64,000 nt of DNA, from the NCBI RefSeq assembly GCF_032854445.1, contig NC_088301.1, forward strand, positions 15,560,281 to 15,624,280, given 5' to 3'. Below are positions 12,242 through 23,424 of the stretch, piece by piece; positions within the stretch are counted from its first letter, which is position 1, and each line of letters opens with the position of its first letter. Origin of the DNA: Liolophura sinensis (lineage: Eukaryota; Mollusca; Polyplacophora; Chitonida; Chitonidae). A program made the translations under genes and the position numbers. Below the pieces are notes generated by a model. The model saw only the letters and a list, made by a program, of their open reading frames with translations, was not told the DNA's origin and did no database searches.

Positions 12242-12662
12242 GAGAACGTTATGAAGATTTCTCTATTGATAACTACGCCAAGCATGCAAGCTCTACTGCC
12301 TCTAAATCCTGCGCTTATTACCTCTGCTGCTGCAAAATTTTACTTCGTTCTCCATGTAACACGTCACGGCGATCTACACTTTAAAGGCAGCTTTCTAGGA
12401 TTAACTCCGTCGATAGGAAAATGTTATCTAAAAAAGAATGGAGAAATGCTTGATGTGTTCACTGGAAAGCTGAGTGATTTTATTGTCATAAATTATAGAT
12501 GTAATATTTTCTACCATGCCATAGGAAATCGAACCGAAATAGATTTTCCTGGTTGTATAAATCACGACCTATTTTTGCAAGTGGGCGTTGGCGTTGAACT
12601 CACTTTGCCTGGTCTGCACGTGTGCGAAATCGGATCTGGCACTGAGCTCTCCAATGTTCCAG
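12242..12662 (+). CDS. Candidate exon, secreted immunoglobulin-like protein (tentative)
   Basis: Open from 12242 through 12676, with the first ATG at 12251. The N-terminus is hydrophobic over about residues 3-28 and could be a signal peptide ending near SAAA. The body holds several cysteines and an Ig-like F-strand pattern near its end, a V-x-x-x-x-x-G-x-H-x-C arrangement closing in LHVCEIGSGTELSNVPG; the usual Asp and Tyr of D-x-G-x-Y-x-C are replaced. At 12662/12663 the sequence CCAG|GTAAAT is a good splice donor in phase 1, the phase typical of Ig-domain exons. A strong acceptor (TTTCCTTTCTTTAACAG) follows at 12935. Ending at the donor avoids the stop at 12676. The closing motif I-x-x-G-[ST]-E-[LM]-S-[ND]-[VA]-PG recurs at 59525-59553. 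The family assignment is an inference from pattern only, and the exon could be a relic. Confidence 0.33.
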
Positions 12663-12935
12663 GTAAATCAAACTAGTTCCGTCCTATTGGTATGAAAAAG
12701 GAAACATTGAACTCGACCTATCGTCCGGAAGGCTGAATCTTGAAACAGTATGAGTGGAGAAAAATAAGACATCAGTTAAGACATGGCCGTTTGCATGCAG
12801 CTCTCTTGTACACACGGGTTTATTATTTTAGAAACTGATTGTGGCTTTATTGCAGTCATATAGGGACCCCATTTTCAACAAGCAGCAAACAAAATACTCT
12901 TTTTAAATGATACATAATTTTCCTTTCTTTAACAG

Positions 12936-12957
12936 TCGTGCTCCTTGCTCCAGCTTA
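12936..12957 (+). CDS. Candidate short terminal exon after the 12.2 kb Ig-like exon
   Basis: It follows a very good pyrimidine tract and AG at 12934-12935. Joined in phase 1 to the exon ending at 12662, it adds about seven mostly hydrophobic codons (VVLLAPA) and then TAA. This is a reading-frame prediction only. An alternative is that the acceptor is chance and the 12.2 kb frame ends at its own stop at 12676. Confidence 0.2.
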
Positions 12958-13239
12958 AAATGAAAAACTGTCGGGAAAGTTGATACACTGATTTTGGCGA
13001 CAAACCTATTTTTCCAATCAAAATAAGCTGGAAGTGACGTGAAGCGGTCGGAGAGTTCCACCGTTACCATTTATGAAAGATGTTATATTTATTTACGTTT
13101 GTGAATAGCGCACAGTTTCATGAGCATTATTTTACTTAAGGTGTTTATAAAGTTTGACAAAGGCTTGTTTCAAGTCGTGGAGTGCAATTAAAGCTCACTA
13201 TATGTCGGCAAGCAGGCAGACAAACCCTATAAGTAAGTG

Positions 13240-13385
13240 GGAAGGTCTGTCAGCAACATGCGGATAGTCGGGGGTCTCCCACGGCTCTGCCCGGTTTCCT
13301 CGCACAATAATGTTGGCCGCCGTCGTATAAGTCAAATATTCTCGAGTATGGGGTAAAACACCAATCAAATAAATAAAAAGTAAAT
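13240..13385 (+). mobile_element. SINE family 2 copy, 5' truncated
   Basis: GGGAAGGTCTGTCAGCAACA, GGCTCTGCCCGGTTTCCTC, TGGCCGCCGTCGTATAAGT and GGGTAAAACACCAATCAAAT with an AAAT-type tail. Same order as at 15229-15446. Confidence 0.85.
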
Positions 13386-15040
13386 AAATACTTGACTGAC
13401 GGTCTAGCGAGACGAAAACCTCACCTAAAAATTCTCGTCTATGATTAGGTCTTAGTTACTCCTGCTCAGTAGGTGGGCATTTGGCTCTGCGGCAGGCTTA
13501 AGCACGCATTGACAGACAGAGTAAGAGTATATGTGAGGCAAATTGGCATGTTCTACTAGTTATAACGATGTGCCATTTATAACACTGTCGTCACTTTGGC
13601 AAAACTTTTGTTGAACTCAGGGTTACGCTGTTCTTAATCTTATGTTATCCACGGGCTTCGTCGGAGGAAGCTAGACTGACAACTGGCCTATCATGACTGA
13701 AAATCAATACGTTCCGGTCGGGAATGATGTATTTTCCTTTTTACTACTGCACCTTACTGTTTTTTTTCTGCTTGTATAAGGTGGTATCGTTTTACAGGTC
13801 TGGCTTCCTTGATTCATACAGTCCGTTCGTTTCTCTGGATTTGGAGAGGAACGGACATTCGGCGAAAGAAGTGAAGCCACGGTGCACTGGCAAGAGCGAC
13901 CAGTTGTTTGTTAGTTTAGAGGAAACAGCTCATCAGTCAACCTTATAGCGAATTTCATTAGCGTTGTCTCGATAAACGAAGAAAACATGTAAGCAAATGC
14001 AAGTAGACGGTTTCGTCGTTGACGATACCCATTATCACTGCAGCGTAAGATCTTGCTGACTTAAAAACTGACTCTGCAAGACAAAGGGATGGATTGATGG
14101 ATCCATCCGATGTAAGCGGCGTTTGAACTCAGTTTTTAGACGGACACACGTATTTGGATGGACACTCCCACCAGCTTAGTGGCAGAATGACACCCATATA
14201 TCCTGCCAGGCAGTTTGGAAGTATGTCGTACACATGCTAGTGTAAGATTAGTGATGACATTAGGTTTGACAAACTCTGTTCAGCTATCGAAGGCTTCAAA
14301 ACAGCATCAGGGTCCACTCGATTTGAAAGCCTGATGTAGCTGCTATGGTAGTCTAACACAGGCGTTCGAGATCAAAATTGCCAATCAAAAACGCCTTCAA
14401 AGCAATAAGTTTGCAGTCACTATTTATGCCTCTGTGGAATTACCGAAAACAATCGGCCATTTAATAGGTGGCGCGCGACCTGACGTTGGTTTGATCCAAT
14501 CCATAACCTTCCAAAACATCAGAGCAATCTCAGAATGCACAAAACCTGCTTGTCTACATTGAGTGCCAGAGAGGATTGCAGAAATCTGCAATGCCAAAAG
14601 CCCATAGCGGTTAGAGAGCGACCTAAGAGACGTTATTGGTAAATGTTTAGCTAATATGGGCATTCTAGAGGTGTCTTCTAGACTATATTGATGAGAGCGT
14701 TTTACCCTCCTTTACATGTGTGTGCACCTACCCACGCTTTAATTAACTACCGAACCACATCTGGTAGTAAACTTCAAAGGCTGTTCTCCATAGGTATAAA
14801 AGTGAAATAATCCAGGTTGATAAAGTCCAAACATCAAGTTAATAATAGCTCTAACTCCTTGGAAATTGAGCTTGCGATTATTGACCTGTAACGTCCATAT
14901 TGTTTGACAGATGGTATCCAGATGTCTGTTTAGACGCATAATTCCATACATTGTCGCCAAAACCTGGCAATGCTAATTACGTTCCGTGTCCATTTTCAAC
15001 ACTGACTCTTTCCAAAAGTCTTCTGCTTTTTCTACAGATT
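13386..15040. other. Intergenic DNA, nothing recognised
   Basis: Short open frames of 74 to 79 codons (13724-13948 plus, 14424-14663 minus, 14739-14960 minus) lack domains. The first has a hydrophobic start but no supporting context. Confidence 0.45.
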
Positions 15041-15043
15041 TTT

Positions 15044-15232
15044 TCAGCCATATGACGACGAAAGAATCTTTAGGGTGTTTGTAATGTACCTCCTTGTTGC
15101 ATGACGGATTTCCACCGCTCTTTTATCAAGCGCTTCTTCACTGAGACGACTTACCGAAGGCAAATAAGCCGCCCCGGCCGTTATACTGATACGGGTCAAC
15201 AGGTCGTTGCACTATCCCTTTCATGCTGAATG
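15044..15232 (-). mobile_element. SINE family 1 copy, broken by a family 2 SINE
   Basis: CAGCCATATGACGACGAAAG, GACGGATTTCCACCGCTC, CCGAAGGCAAATAAGCCGCC and ATACTGATACGGGTCAAC are in family 1 order (antisense). It stops within the block that reads CATGCTGAACGCCAAGCG elsewhere, exactly where family 2 sequence starts. Confidence 0.85.
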
Positions 15233-15446
15233 CCAGGAGCCAGGAGCCTCTCACCAATGCTCTGGCTGTGAGTCCAGCTCATGCAGGCTTCCTCTCCGGC
15301 CGCACATGGGAAGGTCTGGCAGCAACCTGCGGATGGTCGTGGGTTTCCCCCGGGCTCTGCCCGGTTTCCTCCCGCTATAATGCTGGCCGCCGTCGTATAA
15401 GTGAAATATTCTTGAGTACAGGGTAAAACAAATCAAATAAATAAAT
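15229..15446 (+). mobile_element. SINE family 2 copy lacking its tRNA head
   Basis: Begins at GGAGCCAGGAGCCTCTCACC, continues with GTGAGTCCAGCTCATG (tRNA B-box side), GGGAAGGTCTGGCAGCAACC, CTCTGCCCGGTTTCCTCCCG, GGCCGCCGTCGTATAAGTG and ends in an AAAT tail. The head is present in a separate copy at 34752-34856. Confidence 0.88.
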
Positions 15447-15871
15447 AAATTAAAGACAATTCAAAACAATCCAAGTATCTCTGCATTGAATAATAATGGC
15501 CGTTGCATTCAGATGAAATATTTAAGCCAATGGCCTATTCGAGTGTTATCAGAAGAGACAATCATATACATAGTCGTAAATATTTAATTATACAGAACTC
15601 AGTAATGGCAATTTGGGGAGACAATTGAGAGAGGATGTATCTGTGAGTCTAATACTATTGTCTGTGTCAGCAAATGGGTTAAGCAGAAAACTGTTCTGCA
15701 CAGCGTATAAATTGCTTTTGAACAATTTGAGATACCCTTTGTATGTTCATCAAAGTACCACAGATGCGTTCGACTTATTGTGGTATACCCTGGATGAAGG
15801 GGAAGGTTTACACAAGCAAATTATAAACCACTACACGTATTTTCGTATACGTTATACATGGTGTTAGCTCG

Positions 15872-15972
15872 CCTTCCCCCATGGCTCTGCCCGGTTTTTC
15901 TCCCGCCATAATGCTGGCCGCCATCGTATAAGTGAAATATTCTTAAGTACGCCGTAAAACACCGACCAGATA
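15872..15972 (+). mobile_element. SINE family 2 copy, 3' part
   Basis: CTTCCCCCATGGCTCTGCCC, GCCATAATGCTGGCCGCCAT, GAAATATTCTTAAGTACG and GTAAAACACCGACCAGATAT give the usual body and tail order. The 5' two thirds are absent. Confidence 0.8.
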
Positions 15973-16034
15973 TATGTGTAAATGAATACATGGTGGTATA
16001 TCATGTTCTATATCTAGTCTGTTACCCATGCCTC

Positions 16035-16098
16035 TGTTATATTCCTGAGTGTGGCAAAAACGCCAATCAAGTAAATGAATAAATAAATAAATACATGC
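16035..16098 (+). repeat. SINE family 2 tail fragment
   Basis: ATATTCCTGAGTGTGGCAAA and CGCCAATCAAGTAAATGAAT followed by AAATA repeats are the last part of a family 2 element. Confidence 0.6.
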
Positions 16099-16288
16099 CT
16101 CAGCTAATCAGCTTTGAATTCATTACAATAAATATGCTTAGTGTTCAACTCATTGCAGACTTTATGCCTAAAAACAAGAAACTCCCTTGATGCCTTGATA
16201 CCATGGTTGAGCTTTGGACACCAAAATTTCATGCCAAAGGCTTCTTGACTAAAATTTCATCCCAGGGTTTTGATTTTAAGATTAGATT

Positions 16289-16424
16289 AATGGCAACAAC
16301 CTGTGCATGGTCGTGGGTTTACCCCCATCATAATGCTGGCCACAGTCGTATAAATTAAATATTCCTGAGTGTGGCGTAAAGTACCAATCAAATATATAAA
16401 TCAATCAATTAAAAAAAAAAAAAC
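16289..16424 (+). mobile_element. SINE family 2 copy with poly(A) tail
   Basis: ATGGCAACAACCTGTGCATG, ATAATGCTGGCCACAGTCGT, TTCCTGAGTGTGGCGTAAAG and a run of A at 16412-16424. The central CCCGGGCTCTGCCCGGTTTCC block is deleted. Confidence 0.75.
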
Positions 16425-16845
16425 ACAAGGTGATTCAAACCAAACTGTGGCAATTCTATACGTCGTTCAAGGACATGTTACATATATGTTATTTAAAGCC
16501 TCTATCACACGACTGTACAAAGAACGCTCTCTCTCTCTCGGGCGCAGATGATTTGAACAGTTTGTGAATTGACGATTTGCTGACATCTTCATTTTATTAG
16601 GACCTAGTGATATAACAATAAAGGTCAATGGCCAGGAAATGATCTCCAAGTAACACCCGTTCATCCACTCGGCCAGTTTGTGACAGGATATCATCAGCAT
16701 AAGAATATGGAGAACTGGTGCACTTCTTTTGATTCTGTAAAACACATGGACTAATCTGAGAAGCTTTCGCCTATCTAAACCTGAAACTCACTGACAAACG
16801 CAGCTCACCTCCCCCCGTACACTCCCACCCCTCACTGGCCCTGCG
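16425..16845. other. Intergenic DNA between SINEs
   Basis: A short CTCTCTCTCTC run lies near 16530. No gene or repeat family recognised. Confidence 0.45.
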
Positions 16846-16849
16846 TTCC

Positions 16850-17092
16850 GCCTTCCTGTGTTACAACCGCTCAGTCAATTGAGTAAGATCTCTTGCTACC
16901 GGTCGGGAGACCCCAGGATTAAGCCCGGATCGGTTCATACCAAACACTTTAAAATGTCACTTGCCATGTCTGGAGTCTTCGCCATGCTATTTCTGTGGCG
17001 GCAGCACTTTGGCGGCATGGACTCGCAAGAAAACACAATATAAATTATATACACTGAATTACTGAAAAATTGTTAAGAACGGCGTTAAATCC
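16850..17092 (+). mobile_element. SINE family 3 copy sharing the family 1 tail
   Basis: The head has a decayed tRNA-like part (CTCAGTCAATTGAGTAAGAT, then CGGGAGACCCCAGGATTAAG), a middle with GGTTCATACCAAACACTTTA and CTGTGGCGGCAGCACT, and ends TACTGAAAAATTGTTAAGAA then CGGCGTTAAATCCCCAGC. That last block is the same 3' tail as SINE family 1, on a different body. A related copy is at 55675-56000. Confidence 0.75.
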
Positions 17093-17165
17093 CCAGCATA
17101 TATACATATATACATACACATACATACCATATATACATACACGCATACACACACATACATACATT
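17093..17165. repeat. AT/AC microsatellite at the SINE 3' end
   Basis: Interrupted ATACAT and ACACATAC units directly after the SINE tail, consistent with microsatellite growth from the element's 3' simple repeat. Confidence 0.9.
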
Positions 17166-17439
17166 CTCTTGATACCGTGCAGCTGTGCAAACTGCAGCCT
17201 GAAGCAACAAAAAATAAACACCATGACAGTCGGAACTTCTGCCAACGTGTACCGAAGAGTATGCTAACAAACCATCTTGTTTGATTTGGACAAATTGTTC
17301 GTAAAAATGGTTCAGCCATCTAACCAGTCTTTGCCTTCTCTACTCTTCGACAACCCCTGGTGTTTTTTTTACACGTTTTGCGATATATTTCGATAAACCG
17401 GATTGCAATCGTGCACTTAAAAGAGCGTGGAAAAAACAC

Positions 17440-17650
17440 AGAACGATTAGATTAATACATTAAAAGCCACAGGTTGCATTCAAAATACAACTTGGCGACA
17501 TTTGTCAGCGGGAAAGTGACCTCATTTGACTTCTGAAGTCAAGAAGAAGTCAAGGTGTGAAATGTTGTGCTCAATTCCAAAGAAAAATTTTCAAATTACA
17601 ACCTAACGACATTTCTACTACGGAAAATTGACCTCATTTCCATTTTTGTG
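17440..17650. repeat. Old direct duplication, about 110 bp
   Basis: AAAATACAACTTGGCGACATTTGTC then GGAAAGTGACCTCATTTG at 17480-17530 is echoed by AAATTACAACCTAACGACATTT then GGAAAATTGACCTCATTTC at 17590-17645. Clearly diverged. Confidence 0.55.
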
Positions 17651-17819
17651 ATATTTTTACTAAATCATTCACCCTGGGCTATTATATTACGGCATAACTA
17701 ATAACACTTTGGTCTGACTTTAATTAGCACTATTACATATCGGTGTCGGTACATAACACCTGAATCCAGAAGTTAGACGGCACCTTTCTCTTATAGTTAT
17801 TGTTCAGTCTTACTGATAT

Positions 17820-17871
17820 AAGCGTCAACCGACAAAAGTCATTAACTGATAACCGACAAAAGTCATTAACG
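17820..17871. repeat. Short direct repeat ACCGACAAAAGTCATTAA
   Basis: An exact 18-base match occurs twice about 23 bases apart, separated by CTGATA. A local slippage duplication. Confidence 0.8.
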
Positions 17872-18815
17872 CTGGTAACAGCGGACTGCCACGAAGATAA
17901 AACCCCGTGTACCCTAATAAAATTAGGAATGAATGACTTCCAGCTAACCTGGTTTAATCCCCTCTTCGTTTTCAGACCACAATGGCAGAAATTCGCCCAT
18001 AGTGACATTCTCCGTGCGTGTTCAAGAAATAGGGTTATATGGTTTGTGCCGCACAATCACCGAACCGGTCCACTGCGGTGCATCAGTAGCCATTCGCAAT
18101 GTTCCTCAATCTACGCTGCTTGTCCAATTAACGCGCGCTAACGGGATGCTATTCTCCGTGATCAAAGGTGTCTTCTCACCGCTTGTTCTAAGACAAGGCT
18201 TGTTGGGAGTTTATGACCTCGGAAATTAGGCCATGACCTACTTACAGCCTTTGTAAGCGTTAAAATTATAGCTTTATCTGTAGAACTCGGGCACGGGAAA
18301 TTTATATCTGGGGAAGTGGGCATACGATAGCACTTCGGTGCTACATGATCGGTTTTTCACAGCCGTGTGGTATAAGATACAGTAAGACCTTCATATATAT
18401 GTATCTTTCTGTCCACGTTCCTCCTCTAAACTGCTTGGTCTACAACGTGGAATAAATGCCTAATGATGTCAATAAGGTTCCAAGTTTCCACAATCTTAAG
18501 TTTCAAGCCGTTAAGAGCTACTGTGCCCAGAACTGAGACTGCTCTCGTCTTGCGGTCTCAGGGCAAGGTCTCACCTTTTACCCACTGCCTGATTACTTCC
18601 TCAAACTCCTACAGCAAACAATTCCTACACAATGAGACTTTCCGCGACCGAAATAGGAAAAAAAAGGAAATAAAATTTATTCTATAAATCAAACAACAAT
18701 CAAACAGAAAAATTACACATTAAATTCTTTTGTCAATATGACGCTACAATAATGTTTGTTCCACGTCCTGTGATATAACTTAAAATTCCCTGTAGACAGT
18801 GTCTTAATTAGATGA
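17872..18815. other. Intergenic DNA, nothing recognised
   Basis: Overlapping frames of 107 and 113 codons on opposite strands near 17733-18141 have no domain and cross the short duplication. No element family recognised. Confidence 0.4.
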
Positions 18816-18839
18816 CAATGAAATGAATTGACTGAAACT

Positions 18840-19600
18840 GATTACTTCATTTATACCTTAATTCTTTACTTGATTGATCATTTGACTGACTGATTGATTG
18901 CTTGATACTTTATTTGCATGTTGATTTCATTGAGTGACTTGCTTGATTGCTGGCATGATTTGATTTAATTGATTGCATAGATAGAAAATTGATTCGAGGA
19001 TTGATTTGAAAATCGTATGGACAATTTGTACAGATGTCTGTTTCATTTAGTGATTTATTTCTGTGTTGTTTAACCCAGAATTGTTCACTTATATGATGAC
19101 GAGATAATAGTATTCTTGATAATTAATTAACTGAAAGATTGATTCATTGGATGGACTGTTGATTGCTTAAATGCTTGATTGGCAGTTTGATCATATAACT
19201 GTTTGATTAACCGATTGCTTGATTAACTAATAATTTGATCAACTAATTGTTTGGTTACCTGATTTCTCAATTAACTGATTGCTTGGTTAACTAATTGTTT
19301 GATTAACTGATTTATGGACTAACCGATTGCTTGATTAACTTATAACTTGATCAACTGATTGTTTTATTACCTGATTTGTGGATTCATTGATTGCTTGCTT
19401 ACCTAATTGCTTGATTAACTGATTTATGGATTAACTGATAGTTTGATTAACTAATAGGTTGATTAACCAGTTGTCCGATTAAGTGATTTGTAGAGTAGCT
19501 AATTCCTTTATTAACTAATTGCTTGATTAGCTGATTTGTGTATTAGCTAATTACTTAATAAATTGCTTTATTCATCGTTACATTGGTTGGCTGGCATTAT
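18840..19600. repeat. Degenerate array of TTGATTAACTGA-type 12-mers with a 112-bp higher-order period
   Basis: Variants of GATTGCTTGATTAACTAA recur throughout. A long phrase starting GATTGCTTGATTAACT at 19213 returns at 19325, giving a 112-bp higher-order unit. The array is AT-rich and diverged. A decayed SINE tail (TGTTTAACCCAGAATTGTTC, then ATATGATGACGAG) is embedded at 19061-19107. Confidence 0.85.
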
Positions 19601-22600
19601 GTTATTGATTTTACTATAATACAAAACTATTATGTGTACGTCAATGCATATTCGAAAACAAATGCACTGATCCACAGGAAATGATATACAAAACTGTGTT
19701 TTTTTTTACATAAACCGAACTGCAATATGTATAGGCAGGCAACAGGTCCGGTTTAACGTGACAAAATCATGGAAGGCACGTTGAGTAATCTTCGCTAGCT
19801 GTTAAGAATACATTAACTTTGTAAACAAAGCAAACACAAATTCCCCATGGAGGTTCCTTTAGAACTGTACACTATCACTATTACTATTATTCCGCTAAAA
19901 AACGTAGTGCCAAAAACATAATTAAATAGCCCATGATTTCGACATTTTTTCCAAACTGTAAAAGGGTTTTACAAATGTCATAAATGCCGTAAATTGTAGA
20001 TTTTGTCGGGGAGATAACTAATTTTAAAATTACACGAACGTAAAGTTCCCCAGAGGGTTTATTAAGACGTATTTCTTCTGGAAAAAACACTGTACGGATT
20101 GTGATACAGTTCTAGTTATTAGTGAATGAGACAGGTTATAATGGTCGTTAAGCCCCTTTATTCTGACATGTAACAATCTCCAACTCACAAACTTGACTAG
20201 CGCCATATACGTGAACATTTCTGATCAAAATTGCAGATAATATATATAATCTAAAAAAAGATAGCATTGGTTTAAGTTGTAAATAACAAGACTGAATACA
20301 GCGAATACAGAATTGGTGTAAAGTTTCAGTACCTTATGGTGCTTGTTCCCCAAAGTAGGCCTATTGTTCCTGTTTTGTTACCAAAACGTGTTTCCAGATG
20401 TTTAACCAGATGTAGGCATTTACATTCCAGTTTGTACCTTATCTTTGGCCAATCATATTATCCCTAATATCAGTCCTTGGGACGACGGCTGAAGTTGGCC
20501 ATTGCAGGTTTTTGAATACACACGGACCCAACTCACGCTGTAACGAGTGACTTCTACGAACAGGCCTACGGATGGTGTTACAACCTGTAGTACTGTATTC
20601 GTAATATATGTCTACCACCGTGTTTTACGAAGGACAGTTAATTAATCCATTGACCATGTTATTCGCGCAGTGGTGTATTGGATGGAAGTGGTATTATAAC
20701 AGCTCGATGACGTTTGAAGTAGCTAAAGGTTCCAATGAGGAGAAGTTAAATCGCGTTTCTACAACCAGTTGGCAAAAAACATCTTTGCAAGTCCTCAAAC
20801 TTAATGATTGTCAAAAACAAAATAGAAAACACAGACACGCATGGAAGAATACTCCGGCTTGTGATGAGAGCAACGTGTTAATTGTAGATTAAATACACAA
20901 CATAATGTGAATGTATTGGTGCGAGATTTACATAACTTAGCCGTAAGATAACATATTATCAATCTTGAATGACACGCTCTCTATCCCAGTCGGACCGACC
21001 TCACGTACAGGAGACAAGGCTTTTTACTCTGTTACAGCAAATCACATTACTCTCCACAAGAATCTCGTCCATCAGACCCCCCAAAAAAACCCAAGGGAAA
21101 AACGTGACAGAGGTTTTTATTTTTACATGTAACGGTTGTCGCAGTCACTTTAAGACAAAGTATACAACCGCCATTACATGTTGAAAGTAGCATCCCCATG
21201 GAGCTCCATGAAAAAGATCAGTTTTTGTAGGTGAATATTTGCTAGTGACTCGCTTTACAGTTATGTTCGTCTTATTCCGATCCAAAGATAGTTGAGTCGA
21301 ATGCTTCCTGTTTCGATTGTATTGGGACATAGTTTACAGTCCCTTATAAAAACAGTAGCTCTGCATGGTGGTTTCTTAACGCTTACATTTTAGTTACTTT
21401 AACCTCATTCAAGATACGCATTTAGCCAGAATGGCAAACAATGCCATTGAATCATACCAGAAAACTTTCGTCACAAGTCAAGTTACGTCAAATTCAGTTT
21501 TGTTCAAATAATCTTTTTTGTTTCCATCCATCCATCACTATTACCTTTTAGTTTTAAAGAGAGGTGTAAAATAAAACCTTTTGTCGGCGTCAGGTAGCTG
21601 GGAAGGTTTGATCGACGACCGAGCAGATTCGTTTTCTTTACAGAATCGTTCATGAAACAAAAAATATATGTTCAGCAACAGGAAGAAGGGACGGGAAAGT
21701 TAAATAAAATCTGAACGATTTTAATGGATGCATACAAAACACGCCAGTGTATTTGTGCTCTATACGAAATCCCATAACGAAGAATCAACACTAGCAAGCA
21801 CAACTAGCCAGTACACCTGAAGTTTTTCTTTTTTTGGGTGTTGTTGTTGTAAACAGTAAATCTTGAATTTAAATTCATTGTTCTTGGGTTCTCATTACAT
21901 ATACTCAATCGGGAAATGAAGCAAGTATCATTAACCAAGAAGGAGATTTCTGCAGATAAAATATGGCGTGAAGACGTTCGAAATTCTACAATATGAACTG
22001 TTACACAATATTTTGAGCGACGTTGAGTTTGTTCATACTGCATTCATCTAGGTATTTCAACGTTTAATCTCAAAACAACACTTCTGGGTATCAGCACATC
22101 AAGGGTTAGGGTTGACCACTTTTCCGGAACAAATTATTCAAATTCCTTTTTGAACCTTGTAAACAGGCTTTGACTGTTATTGTGGACAGTGTCAAAAACT
22201 AAACGGACAAAATAAAGGATTTTTGGAGAGAGTTGATGCAGCAGGTGTGCGGATCCGGTCACAGCAGGAGAGCGTTGATATCTATTTTACCATACCGCAA
22301 ATTCTCCATAGCTTATGGAGCTTATGCTTCAAAAATGACTGTAAAACTCCTGCTTCATCTCTGTTCACGCCCTGTCATCCTTTGGCTGCCCGTGGAAAAT
22401 TTAGGGCGAGATTATTCGTACTGAGAAATAAGAAATAAGAAAGAAACAAAAGTCCAATGATAGGCGCCAAGTCATTTTCTGCTCTTCACCATGCTCCATG
22501 TTTCTTCTCAAAATTTTACGTGTTGGCCAATTGACAAATCCATTTTTTGAAAGAACACGGCTATTAAGTAACGCCAGAAGTAGATAAACAGAGAGAAGGA

Positions 22601-23055
22601 GTCTACAATCTATGTTTATGATCTCCCTTATACACACTCTAGTGCACATTGATTGATGCGTATACAATCACGGAAAATGTCTTACGTTTCTCTTTACACA
22701 CTATTGCATAGCGATGCAATTTTGTAAAATTAACAAACAGGTTTTGCCGTGAAATGCCATTGAACGGACGCGCCTACTGATTGAAGAAAAGGCAAAACTC
22801 AAATTTTTAGTTTTATTCAGTTTGGTTCATCCAAATTTTCACGACCAAGTTTTCAGCTCTACACATACACATTCAGCCCGAGTGTGGATGAGGGCTATTT
22901 GAAAAAAAAAACAGGGAAAGCTCATCAGAAAGTTTTATGTAAATATCCATACTAAGCTTTTCTATTAAGCCTGACACACTTACATATGGATCCATTTTCA
23001 CAAATGTGTGCGAGTTGTTTAATTTCAATTACAGCCCAGGATAGACGGTAGCTAA
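19601..23055. other. Intergenic DNA, nothing recognised
   Basis: 3.4 kb without a recognised gene or repeat family. The longest frame (20608-20892, 94 codons, plus) has no domain. A small AATAAGAA duplication lies at 22425-22440. Confidence 0.45.
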
Positions 23056-23254
23056 ACACTCAATTCAATTCAATTGGACTGTTGTATCGTGTCCTTAGCG
23101 TTTTTTGTATTTGAAATGTTTTGACGCGACTCGTCAGAGATGCACTCCAGTAGTTACTTGCTTGAATTGAGTCTTCAACTGCAGTTGAGTCGTCTCGTTA
23201 TTGCGCATACGCTTAGGGTCCGACACAACACTCGAGTTGAGGTGGGTTGAGTCT
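23056..23254. mobile_element. 199-bp non-autonomous TIR element (MITE) with TAA target duplication
   Basis: The first 45 bases (starting ACACTCAATTCAATTC and ending CCTTAGCG) and the reverse complement of the last 45 (starting AGACTCAACCCACC and ending CCTAAGCG) align at roughly 70 percent, forming terminal inverted repeats. TAA flanks both sides (23053-23055 and 23255-23257). A 3-bp TWA duplication is characteristic of PIF/Harbinger elements; the family assignment is an inference. No coding capacity. Confidence 0.65.
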
Positions 23255-23339
23255 TAACAGAAAATGTGTTGTACGAGTGATGCAAGACTTTATTGTGTTA
23301 AACAACACTTTGCTACTGTTTATATATTTACATGAACAG

Positions 23340-23424
23340 TTAGAATAAAACCCTAACCGAAGAAAATTAACACGAGGCCGTATTTCACCGGTTACGTGTG
23401 ATAATTTGCCAGCTAACACACTGT
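23340..23424 (-). repeat. Family A fragment, antisense
   Basis: Read on the minus strand: GCTGGCAAATTATCACACGT, then AACCGGTGAAATACGGCC, the family A left-flank motif. Confidence 0.6.

Noticed and set aside
17733-18141. Overlapping 107 and 113-codon frames on opposite strands
   Set aside because: No domain in either; both run through a short direct duplication and look incidental.
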